Shown here: one piece after another, positions 1-5,667 of the stretch
How the letters are laid out: each line of letters opens with the position of its first letter
Numbering within the stretch: position 1 is the stretch's first letter
Assembly: GCA_900769815.1 (NCBI GenBank)
Contig: CAAGID010000042.1
Coordinates: 1-8,587 of the forward strand
Length of the DNA stretch: 8,587 bases
Direction of reading: 5' to 3'
Origin: Clostridia bacterium
GTDB lineage: Bacteria; Bacillota; Clostridia; Christensenellales; QALW01
Notes under the pieces: model-generated
What the model was told of the DNA's origin: nothing
Databases searched by the model: none
What the model saw: the letters and a program-made list of their open reading frames with translations, nothing else
Translations under genes and position numbers: made by a program

Positions 1-117
1 AGAGGGAGTTTACACAGACGTAAATGACCGAATTTTGCAAGTGAATGCAACGAAGGAAATATACCCCTGCAAAATTTTTGCAGGGGTATATGTTTGTAAG
101 GGTTTGTCAGTGCTCTG
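1..117. repeat. Right part of a dispersed palindromic repeat, cut by the window edge
   Basis: Bases 1-57 are identical to bases 8531-8587. Bases 94-117 (ending GTGCTCTG) are an imperfect inverted copy of 8486-8508 at the other end of the window: both read CAGAG, a few variable bases, then AAACCCTTRCAA when oriented the same way. Together the two window ends therefore describe one element of about 162 bp with terminal inverted repeats. The core hairpin TTTAC (9-13) / GTAAA (20-24) lies inside it. No reading frame is evident. It resembles a non-autonomous palindromic element (MITE-like or REP/BIME-like). The family name is not known to me. Confidence 0.75.
59..91. repeat. Perfect 16-bp-arm palindrome nested in the repeat
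   Basis: The left arm (59-74) and right arm (76-91) are exact reverse complements around a single central T at 75. The stem contains CCCCTGCAAAA pairing with TTTTGCAGGGG. No run of T follows it, so it is not a standard rho-independent terminator. It lies between the conserved core of the repeat and its right terminal inverted repeat, and the array at 3514-3850 has no equivalent. Confidence 0.85.
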
Positions 118-144
118 AAGTCCTACATTGCGTAGGACTTTTTT
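118..144 (+). terminator. Rho-independent terminator
   Basis: AAGTCCTAC (118-126) pairs perfectly with GTAGGACTT (132-140) around the loop ATTGC. The stem runs into six consecutive T (139-144). It would stop plus-strand transcription arriving from left of the window and insulate the promoter that starts 6 bp later. Confidence 0.9.
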
Positions 145-149
145 AATAA

Positions 150-178
150 TTGACTTTAGTGCGAATATATTATATAAT
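150..178 (+). promoter_or_regulatory. SigA-type promoter for the export protein-recD2 unit
   Basis: A -35 box TTGACT (150-155) and a -10 box TATAAT (173-178) are separated by exactly 17 bp. The predicted start of transcription is near 185, leaving a short leader before the ribosome site AAGGGGA at 194-200. Confidence 0.85.
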
Positions 179-208
179 ATACTAAATATATTTAAGGGGA
201 ATCTTTTA

Positions 209-757
209 ATGCTAACACTTTTATCAATGACCGCTTTCTGGTCCCGTTTTATGCATCAGTTATTTATAATTTTCTTATCCTGCGTGCCTGTTATTGAATC
301 ACGTTACGCTATAGTTATAGGCGACGTATTCTTTAAAGAATTAGGCATCGTTGAGCTTTTTATTTTATCGCAGATTGGTGCTTTTTCGGTGACTCTGATT
401 CTTCTTTTATTTTTAAAGAAGATTTTTGATTGGATGAAAGGAACAAAAACCTTTAAACGTTTGGTTGAAAAATTAGAGAATCGCGGTAAGAGAAAGGGCG
501 AAAAATTAGCGGGCAAATTAAAGGATTCTTCCTCTGAAGCCAAAAGAATCTGGGCATCAGTTATAGGTGTATTCTTTTTTGTTGCTGTTCCTCTGCCCGG
601 CACAGGTGTATGGACGGGAAGCCTTGTTGCAACTTTATTAAATATCCGCTTTAAATACGCATTCCCCGCCATTTGTTTAGGCAGTATTGCCGCTACGCTT
701 ATTATGGTTACTTTCTCAAGCGTATTTATGCATCTGCCCTCTTGGTTAGCAGTATGA
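209..757 (+). CDS. Small multidrug export protein family (COG2426/PF06695), membrane protein
   Basis: A 182-aa hydrophobic protein. About four to five membrane segments are visible (near residues 17-38, 47-72, 114-145 and 152-176), with a Lys/Arg-rich cytoplasmic-type loop at about 72-113. Two family hallmarks are present: P-x-x-E-x-R near residues 27-32, and the PLPGTGVWTG block at 128-137. The family is annotated as putative small multidrug exporters, but its substrate is not established and the export role should be taken as a label. I chose the ATG at 209 because AAGGGGA lies 8 bases upstream. A longer in-frame start at 128 would sit inside the terminator and ahead of the promoter. The stop codon overlaps the recD2 start (ATGA), so the two are probably translationally coupled. 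Confidence 0.85.
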   Translation: MLTLLSMTAFWSRFMHQLFIIFLSCVPVIESRYAIVIGDVFFKELGIVELFILSQIGAFSVTLILLLFLKKIFDWMKGTKTFKRLVEKLENRGKRKGEKLAGKLKDSSSEAKRIWASVIGVFFFVAVPLPGTGVWTGSLVATLLNIRFKYAFPAICLGSIAATLIMVTFSSVFMHLPSWLAV

Positions 758-2967
758 TTACGTTAAGAGGCACCGTCGAAGGCATCATATACCGCAATGA
801 CGATAACGGCTATACGGTCTTTGTCCTTTCAATGGAAGATACATATGAAACTGTTACAGGCACCTTCCCTTTACTTCGGGAAGGTGATTTTATAAGCGTT
901 TACGGTCTATACGTTGAGAATAAGACCTACGGCACGCAATTCAAGGCTGATTCCTACGAGATGCTTACTCCTGAAACGGCAAGCGAGGTTGAACTTTACC
1001 TTTCTTCAGGGCTTATTAAGGGCATCGGTCAAAAAACTGCCCGTGATATAGTTGATTATTTTGGCGATAAAGCACTTGATATTATTGAAAACGAGCCTGA
1101 AAAACTGCTTCTCGTTTCAGGTATAGGCCAGGTAAAAGCAAAAACAATCCATACCTCCTATATGGATATTATCGGTGCCAAAAAGACGGTAGTATTTTTG
1201 CAAAAGCACCATATTTCTCCTAAAACCGCACTTAAAATCTATTCATACTACGGCGAAAACACCATCACACTGTTAAAAGAAAACCCTTACCGCCTTATTT
1301 CCGATATTGAAGGCATCGGCTTTATTTCCGCCGACAGTATCGCTTCAAATATGGGACTTGATAAAAACAGTGACTTCCGTATTTCAGCAGGCATAAAATA
1401 CGTTTTGCAGGAAGCAATGAACGAGGGACACACGTATCTTCCCAAAAACCTGCTTATAGAAAGAGCAAGCACGCTACTTGGCGTTGACAGTTATTCTGTT
1501 GAATATAATATCCGCGACCTTGGTCTTTCCCACGCCCTTAGAGGTCTTAAAGGCGAAAACGGAGAAAGTGACAGTATCTACCTTACTCCCTGCTATGATG
1601 CTGAGGAGGTAATCGCCCTAACGCTTTTATATATTCAGGAAAAATTCCGTTCTCAAGAAGACAAGCACCTTGAAAAAGAAATTGAAGCTTATGAAAAGCA
1701 TAAAAATATTACCCTTGCCGAGAACCAACGGCTTGCAGTAAAAACTGCCCTTAATAGCGGTGTGTCTGTTATAACCGGTGGTCCGGGCACGGGCAAAACC
1801 ACTATCCTCGATTGCGCTCTGCACCTTTTAAGAAAACGGGGAATAAATACTATGCTTTGTGCTCCCACAGGCAGAGCCGCCAAGCGTATGAGCGAAGCTA
1901 CGGGTGAGGATGCAAAAACCATCCACCGACTTTTGGAATACGGTAAAAACGACGACGGCAACTTCTTTTTTAAGCGAAATGCCGAGAATCCCTTACCGGA
2001 GGGCGTAGTTATTATTGACGAAACGAGTATGCTTGATATTTTTCTGCTTAAAATGTTGCTTAACGCCTTAAACACCAACTCAAAAATAATTTTTGTTGGC
2101 GATGCTGACCAGCTTCCCTCCGTTGGTGCAGGTAACGTTTTAAAGGATATAATTGCATCAAATTGCTTCCCTTGCATAAAATTAACGGAAATCTTCCGTC
2201 AGGATAAGGAAAGCACCATTATTTTAAACGCCCACAGGATAAATAATTCAGAAATGCCGTTAGTTAACGCTAAGGGTGGCGACTTCTTCCTTGACAGAAA
2301 ATTCTCTGAGCAGGATATTACTTCAACGGTAATTGACCTTGTTAAAAGAAGACTTCCCTCTGCCTATAAATATTCGCCCTTTACCGATATTCAGGTTTTA
2401 ACGCCTATAAAAAAGGGGACGGTTGGCGTTTTCAATCTTAATAAGCTCCTTCAGGAATCGTTGAATCCCCCAAGAAAAAACAAAAAAGAACATATTTCAG
2501 GGGAAAATATCTTCCGTGAAGGCGATAAAATTATGCAGATTCGCAATAACTACGACCGCCAATGGTACACCTTCGATAAGTATAATAATATGCTGGAAGG
2601 CACTGGCGTATTTAACGGCGACGTAGGTATAATAACTGAAATTGACGTTAGTGAATTAAAAGTCAAATTTGACGATAACAAATATTCTGTATATTCTTTT
2701 CAGGACCTTGAGGAATTGACCCTTGCCTACGCAATAAGCGTTCATAAATCTCAGGGCTGTGAGTTTCCCTGTGTTGTTATGCCCCTGCCCCTTTTAAACA
2801 TCCGTATAATGACAAAAAACCTACTCTATACAGCAGTAACACGTGCAACGAAAATGGTTGTTTTGTGCGGAGCTGATAACTCTATACAGTCAACAGTTAA
2901 CAATCTTGACACACAAAAACGCTTTTCAGGACTTAAAAGAAGGCTAATTTATCACAAAAACCTATAA
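754..2967 (+). CDS. recD2: ATP-dependent RecD2-type DNA helicase (SF1B, 5'-3')
   Basis: A 737-aa protein, the normal length for RecD2, the RecBC-independent RecD-like helicase of many Gram-positive bacteria, involved in DNA repair and replication-fork maintenance. In order: an N-terminal domain (RGTVEGIIYRNDDNGYTVF, from residue 5); helix-hairpin-helix signatures at about 90 (GIGQKTA), 123 (GIGQVKA) and 187 (GIGF); a Q-motif-like region (LAENQRLAV); Walker A GGPGTGKT at 342-349; motif Ia APTGRAAKRM; Walker B DETS at 422-425; motif III GDADQLPSVG at 449; EIFRQ; the UvrD/Rep-like VHKSQGCEF at 663; and motif VI AVTRAT with the arginine at 697. All catalytic motifs look intact. The start is the ATG overlapping the upstream stop codon, with no strong ribosome site of its own, so translation probably depends on coupling. 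A start further upstream would lie inside the exporter gene. Confidence 0.96.
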   Translation: MITLRGTVEGIIYRNDDNGYTVFVLSMEDTYETVTGTFPLLREGDFISVYGLYVENKTYGTQFKADSYEMLTPETASEVELYLSSGLIKGIGQKTARDIVDYFGDKALDIIENEPEKLLLVSGIGQVKAKTIHTSYMDIIGAKKTVVFLQKHHISPKTALKIYSYYGENTITLLKENPYRLISDIEGIGFISADSIASNMGLDKNSDFRISAGIKYVLQEAMNEGHTYLPKNLLIERASTLLGVDSYSVEYNIRDLGLSHALRGLKGENGESDSIYLTPCYDAEEVIALTLLYIQEKFRSQEDKHLEKEIEAYEKHKNITLAENQRLAVKTALNSGVSVITGGPGTGKTTILDCALHLLRKRGINTMLCAPTGRAAKRMSEATGEDAKTIHRLLEYGKNDDGNFFFKRNAENPLPEGVVIIDETSMLDIFLLKMLLNALNTNSKIIFVGDADQLPSVGAGNVLKDIIASNCFPCIKLTEIFRQDKESTIILNAHRINNSEMPLVNAKGGDFFLDRKFSEQDITSTVIDLVKRRLPSAYKYSPFTDIQVLTPIKKGTVGVFNLNKLLQESLNPPRKNKKEHISGENIFREGDKIMQIRNNYDRQWYTFDKYNNMLEGTGVFNGDVGIITEIDVSELKVKFDDNKYSVYSFQDLEELTLAYAISVHKSQGCEFPCVVMPLPLLNIRIMTKNLLYTAVTRATKMVVLCGADNSIQSTVNNLDTQKRFSGLKRRLIYHKNL

Positions 2968-3014
2968 TTTTGAGGTATTTTTTTAAAAAAATATGAAAAA
3001 ATTAAAAAAAAGTG
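2968..3014. other. AT-rich spacer after recD2, no clear terminator
   Basis: The spacer contains ATTTTTTTAAAAAAAT-type sequence. A very short ACCT/AGGT stem (2960-2963 and 2973-2976), overlapping the recD2 stop codon, is followed by seven T (2978-2984). This may be a weak terminator, but a four-base-pair stem is not convincing. Confidence 0.3.
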
Positions 3015-3043
3015 TTGCAATAACTTTATGAATATTGTATAAT
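3015..3043 (+). promoter_or_regulatory. SigA-type promoter for the zinc-ribbon gene
   Basis: TTGCAA (3015-3020) and TATAAT (3038-3043) are separated by 17 bp. Transcription would start near 3050, giving a leader of roughly 105-110 nt before the start codon. Confidence 0.8.
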
Positions 3044-3095
3044 AATAATGTTAACGAATAAAGTGTTTCGGGCTGAGGAATTACCAAAAACGTCT

Positions 3096-3133
3096 TACTT
3101 CAAAGTTGTACTCTCCAAACCTACTTTAAAGTT
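3096..3133 (+). promoter_or_regulatory. Possible leader hairpin just before the ribosome site
   Basis: TACTTCAAAGTT (3096-3107) and TACTTTAAAGTT (3122-3133) are near-identical direct repeats that are also nearly self-complementary. ACTTCAAAGT (3097-3106) can therefore pair with ACTTTAAAGT (3123-3132) with one mismatch around a 16-nt loop. The stem ends about 10 nt before AAGGAGG (3143-3149). A regulatory role is inference, and no known riboswitch was recognised. Confidence 0.35.
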
Positions 3134-3157
3134 AAACAAATAAAGGAGGAAAAATTC

Positions 3158-3430
3158 ATGTACGAAGACAAGACTTTAGTCTGCAAAGATTGCGGCAAAG
3201 AATTCGTTTTCACTGCAGGTGAGCAGGAATTCTATGCTGAAAAAGGTCTCAAGAACGAACCCGGCCGTTGCCGTGAATGCCGTCAGGCAAAACGTAACGC
3301 TGCTCGCGGTCCCAGAGAGATGTTCGAAGCAGTTTGTGCAGATTGCGGTAAGACAACACAGGTTCCCTTCCAGCCTAAGGAAGACAGACCCGTATATTGT
3401 GATGAATGCTTTAAAGCACACCGTTCATAA
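3158..3430 (+). CDS. Double zinc-ribbon protein (zf-trcl plus CxxC-x17-CxxC)
   Basis: A 90-aa soluble protein made of two four-cysteine units. The first is C9-x2-C12-x25-C38-x2-C41 and matches the probable zinc-ribbon family zf-trcl, including its signature EFVFTAGEQEFYAEKG. The second is C60-x2-C63-x17-C81-x2-C84, exactly the CxxC-x17-CxxC domain spacing. Each unit should bind one zinc ion. A basic linker (about residues 42-53, QAKRNAARG) joins them, which fits RNA, DNA or ribosome contact, but no function is established. The start is certain: AAGGAGG lies 8 bases upstream. The gene is monocistronic, with its own promoter and a strong terminator. The strong ribosome site and promoter suggest substantial expression. 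Confidence 0.9.
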   Translation: MYEDKTLVCKDCGKEFVFTAGEQEFYAEKGLKNEPGRCRECRQAKRNAARGPREMFEAVCADCGKTTQVPFQPKEDRPVYCDECFKAHRS

Positions 3431-3449
3431 TATTTATTATTAAAACCGC

Positions 3450-3483
3450 AAAAGAGGTAGTTTGAAAACTACCTCTTTTTTTA
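3450..3483 (+). terminator. Rho-independent terminator after the zinc-ribbon gene
   Basis: The arm 3450-3463 (AAAAGAGGTAGTTT) pairs with 3466-3479, followed by continuous T to 3482. The A-rich left arm also gives a short T run on the minus strand, so it may act weakly on transcripts from the dut operon. Confidence 0.9.
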
Positions 3484-3513
3484 TTGTATAAGCCTTCCCC
3501 AGCATACCCCAAA

Positions 3514-3850
3514 CTGACCGTTCACGGTTACCACAACACGCAGTTTCAAGAGTTTTTTCTGTGATAAATTACCTCTACCCTAAAGAGTGCGAGAAAATTC
3601 GCAAGAGAAGGCGCGTGCAGTTAATTGCGAAGGCGCTTACAAAAGCGTAAGTAACCGAGTTTTCACGGTTGCCACAACACGCAGTTTCAAGAGTTTTTTC
3701 TGTGATAAATCACCTCTGACCTAAAGAGTGCAAAAAAACTTGAAAATCAGTGGCGTGGCGTTCTGAAAGCGAGGGAGCTTACAAACGCGTAAGTGACCGA
3801 GTTTTCACGGTTACCACAACACGCAGTTTCAAGAGTTTTTTGTGCTCTTT
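3514..3850. repeat. Tandem array of about 141-bp palindromic units, about 2.3 copies
   Basis: TTCACGGTT(A/G)CCACAACACG recurs at 3521, 3662 and 3804, spaced 141 and 142 bp. Units 1 and 2 are full length; unit 3 is cut short at 3850. Each full unit carries a core hairpin: CTTAC (3636-3640)/GTAAG (3647-3651) and CTTAC (3778-3782)/GTAAG (3789-3793), followed by CCGAGTTTT. Further out, GCGTG pairs with CACGC (3613-3617/3678-3682 and 3753-3757/3820-3824), and CTTGAAA near 3729 pairs with TTTCAAG near 3827. The last unit is bounded by AAAGAG (3723-3728) and CTCTTT (3845-3850), giving an imperfect palindrome of 128 bp. This fills the 419-bp gap between the convergent zinc-ribbon and dut genes. No open frame with a ribosome site was seen. 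It belongs to the same family as the repeats at the window ends. Confidence 0.85.
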
Positions 3851-4284
3851 CACTTACCGGTAGAGCCAAACCCCCCCTTACCACGTACAGTATCATCTAA
3901 AGTTTCTGTTTCTTCAAAATTTACGTGAATATAGGGGGCAATAATTAATTGTGCAATTCTTTCGCCCTTTTCTACTTTTTGAATATCATCAGAATGATTA
4001 TGGAGGGCGACCATAATTTCTCCACGGTAGTCGCTGTCAATAACGCCTACCTTGTTGGCAGGAGCAAGACCGCGTTTTACGGAAATTCCGCTTCGGGGAT
4101 AGATGAAGCCTGCGTAGCCTTCGGGAATTTCCATCTGAAGTCCCGTTTTAATCATAACGGTCTCATTAGGCTTTATTTCAATATCACTTTCAAGTAAGGC
4201 GTAAATATCAGCGCCTGCCGAAAACTCCGTTCCATAGGTTGGGATTTTTGCATTTTCGCTGATTTTTTTAATTTTAACTAACAT
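3850..4284 (-). CDS. dut: dUTP diphosphatase (trimeric dUTPase)
   Basis: A 144-aa cytosolic enzyme that hydrolyses dUTP to dUMP and pyrophosphate, keeping uracil out of DNA and supplying dUMP for thymidylate synthesis. All five dUTPase motifs are in order: I AGADIYAL (23-30), II PRSGI (63-67), III GVIDSDYRGEI (80-90, catalytic Asp83 and Tyr86), IV KGERIAQL (106-113) and V RGKGGFGSTG (134-143). The length is normal for the homotrimeric family. The ATG start has AAGGAG 7 bases upstream, placed directly after the stop codon of the J-domain gene. It is the last gene of the minus-strand operon. Its TGA stop shares its last base (3850) with the terminal inverted repeat of the palindromic array, so the array forms its 3' flank. 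Confidence 0.97.
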   Translation of the reverse strand: MLVKIKKISENAKIPTYGTEFSAGADIYALLESDIEIKPNETVMIKTGLQMEIPEGYAGFIYPRSGISVKRGLAPANKVGVIDSDYRGEIMVALHNHSDDIQKVEKGERIAQLIIAPYIHVNFEETETLDDTVRGKGGFGSTGK

Positions 4285-4297
4285 TTATATTCTCCTT

Positions 4298-4882
4298 TTA
4301 ACACCAGCAAAACCAGGGAAAGCATCTTCCGCCTGTGCAGAGGCACAAAAACCAGGGAAGAAAACGGAAGCATCCGCTTGCATTTACTGTTCTGTAATTG
4401 CCGGTGCTACGTTCATTATAATAGTTGCCGTAGGTGTTCATCTGCTCGTAGAACTGACGGTATTCAAGATTATCAGGGTCCATTGAAAGTGCTCTTTCAA
4501 TATAATTTAAACTTGTTGATTTATTACCCATTTTAAAATGAGTAACGGAAGCAAGAAAATACCACTGCGCATCCTTTACCTCGATGGCATCAAGCAATTT
4601 AAGTGCTTCGACGAGACTGCCCATCTGAATACATCTTCTTACGGCAGTATAGATTTCACTGCCTGAAGAATATCTGTAATAATCCCCTGTACCCGACGAT
4701 TGCGCTTTACCGGAACGCAAAAGATTATAAGCATCATTTATTTCACGCATTCTGGCTTCGGCGTTTTTATCGTTGGGATGAAGGTCAGGATGATACTTTT
4801 TCGCCAGCTTTTTATAGGCTTTAGAAATTTCCTCCTGAGTAGCGCCACGCTCAACGCCTAATATTTTATAAGGATCATTCAC
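4298..4882 (-). CDS. J-domain protein with TPR-like region and Cys/Trp-rich tail
   Basis: A 194-aa protein. Residues 1-57 form a J domain (DPYKILGV, helix II KAYKKLAKKY, HPD at 31-33), which stimulates the ATPase of DnaK-type Hsp70 chaperones. There is no DnaJ Gly/Phe region, zinc-finger domain or C-terminal substrate domain, so this is a specialised (type III) J protein and not DnaJ itself. Residues 77-147 contain two TPR-like helix pairs (EALKLLDAIEVKDAQWYFLA; ALSMDPDNLEYRQF), usually protein-binding. The last 25 residues hold six cysteines (171, 180, 182, 187, 192, 194) among Trp and Phe, suggesting metal binding or membrane contact (inference). The start is GTG, with GGAGG 8 bases upstream. 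It overlaps the preceding stop as GTGA. The partner Hsp70 is not in the window. Confidence 0.88.
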   Translation of the reverse strand: MNDPYKILGVERGATQEEISKAYKKLAKKYHPDLHPNDKNAEARMREINDAYNLLRSGKAQSSGTGDYYRYSSGSEIYTAVRRCIQMGSLVEALKLLDAIEVKDAQWYFLASVTHFKMGNKSTSLNYIERALSMDPDNLEYRQFYEQMNTYGNYYNERSTGNYRTVNASGCFRFLPWFLCLCTGGRCFPWFCWC

Positions 4883-5667
4883 TTAAAATTCCTCCGAAAA
4901 ACCTGCCATATTCCCGAAAAGAGAATATTGTCAATTATGTTTTTATTCTTTACTATATTCATTTTATCATAGATTTCCGTACAATCGGATAGTAATATTG
5001 TTAAAATTTGCTGAAAATTTTTTCTCTCGATTTCCACCATAGGGTTGTAGCGGCATTTTTTTATATCTTTTTTAAGGTCAACGCAGGCGTCCATAATGTA
5101 AATCACCTTACCTAAAGCTACGCCAAATTCAAAAAGAAGGGTATCGCTTTCATAAATATCAAATACCGTCCCTAAAATCTCACCGAATATTTTTGCAGGA
5201 ATATCAGGGTTATGCTCACCGCTTTTTTCCGTTTCCGAAAGCTTTTCTAAAAGAGCCTTTATCTTTTCGCTTTTCATTTTATGCTTTTCTTCCGCCTTTA
5301 AAAAATGCTTGTAAAGCACCTTTTTAAAGTTTTTTGCTGAAATACTGTTTTCATCCAAAACATCATCATCAAGCTTATGGTACATAAGGATAATATTCAT
5401 ATCTGACGCATATTCTGCATACTTGTTCATATAAACATTTTTAGATTTTAAAGGATGAACAATGCATTTTTCGACAGTTTCTTTTTCATCCTCATTAAAA
5501 TACGAGGATAAAAACATATACAAAAACGCCATATCATAGTTTAAGCTAAGACGGGGTAAAGTGCCGTACTTTTTTAAGCTTTTACATAATCCGCAGTAGT
5601 ACGCACCGTAAGACTTTTTATCTTTTTCGCTTAATTCATTTATATTGGCAGTAACGAATCCAAACAT
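4879..5667 (-). CDS. DUF5685 family protein, mostly helical; isoprenoid-synthase-like motifs
   Basis: A 262-aa protein recognised as DUF5685 from its MFGFV start, the YCGLCKSL motif (24-31) and the C-terminal D-x3-D-x3-D block. No function is established. Two features stand out. First, an Asp-rich site KLDDDVLDE (98-106) and a second motif with D193, D197, D201 followed by RYNP (206-209) have the order and spacing of squalene/phytoene synthase-type enzymes (first DxxxD; then G-x3-Q/I-x2-N/D-x3-D-x3-D and R-x-Y-x-P). Second, C25-x2-C28 with C68-x2-H71 could form a metal site. No signal peptide or clear membrane segment is present. The start ATG follows GAGGTG by 5 bases and overlaps the end of sfsA by 28 bp; the stop overlaps the J-domain start. 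The family call is fairly sure; the enzyme-fold suggestion is inference. Confidence 0.75.
   Translation of the reverse strand: MFGFVTANINELSEKDKKSYGAYYCGLCKSLKKYGTLPRLSLNYDMAFLYMFLSSYFNEDEKETVEKCIVHPLKSKNVYMNKYAEYASDMNIILMYHKLDDDVLDENSISAKNFKKVLYKHFLKAEEKHKMKSEKIKALLEKLSETEKSGEHNPDIPAKIFGEILGTVFDIYESDTLLFEFGVALGKVIYIMDACVDLKKDIKKCRYNPMVEIERKNFQQILTILLSDCTEIYDKMNIVKNKNIIDNILFSGIWQVFRRNFK

Noticed and set aside
59..91. Rho-independent terminator
   Set aside because: The stem is strong but is followed by TGTTTGTAAG instead of a T run. The true terminator lies at 118-144.
128..208. Longer N-terminus for the export protein
   Set aside because: The upstream start lies within the terminator and before the promoter, with no ribosome site. 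The ATG at 209 has a good one.
673..753. Longer N-terminus for RecD2
   Set aside because: The extension would run inside the exporter coding sequence, and the RecD2-typical RGTVEGII start lies just after the ATG at 754.
1689..2177. Antisense open frame opposite recD2
   Set aside because: It is the complement of the conserved helicase motifs, without a ribosome site or recognisable domain.
3044..3157. Known riboswitch or T-box in the zinc-ribbon leader
   Set aside because: No conserved core of a riboswitch class or T-box sequence was recognised, and there is no terminator hairpin with a T run before the gene.
3219..3443. Second frame within the zinc-ribbon gene
   Set aside because: It overlaps the clear four-cysteine protein in another frame and has no promoter or ribosome site of its own.
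3514..3850. CRISPR array
   Set aside because: The repeat unit is about 141 bp, there are only about 2.3 copies, the units lack short unique spacers of even length, and no cas gene is present.
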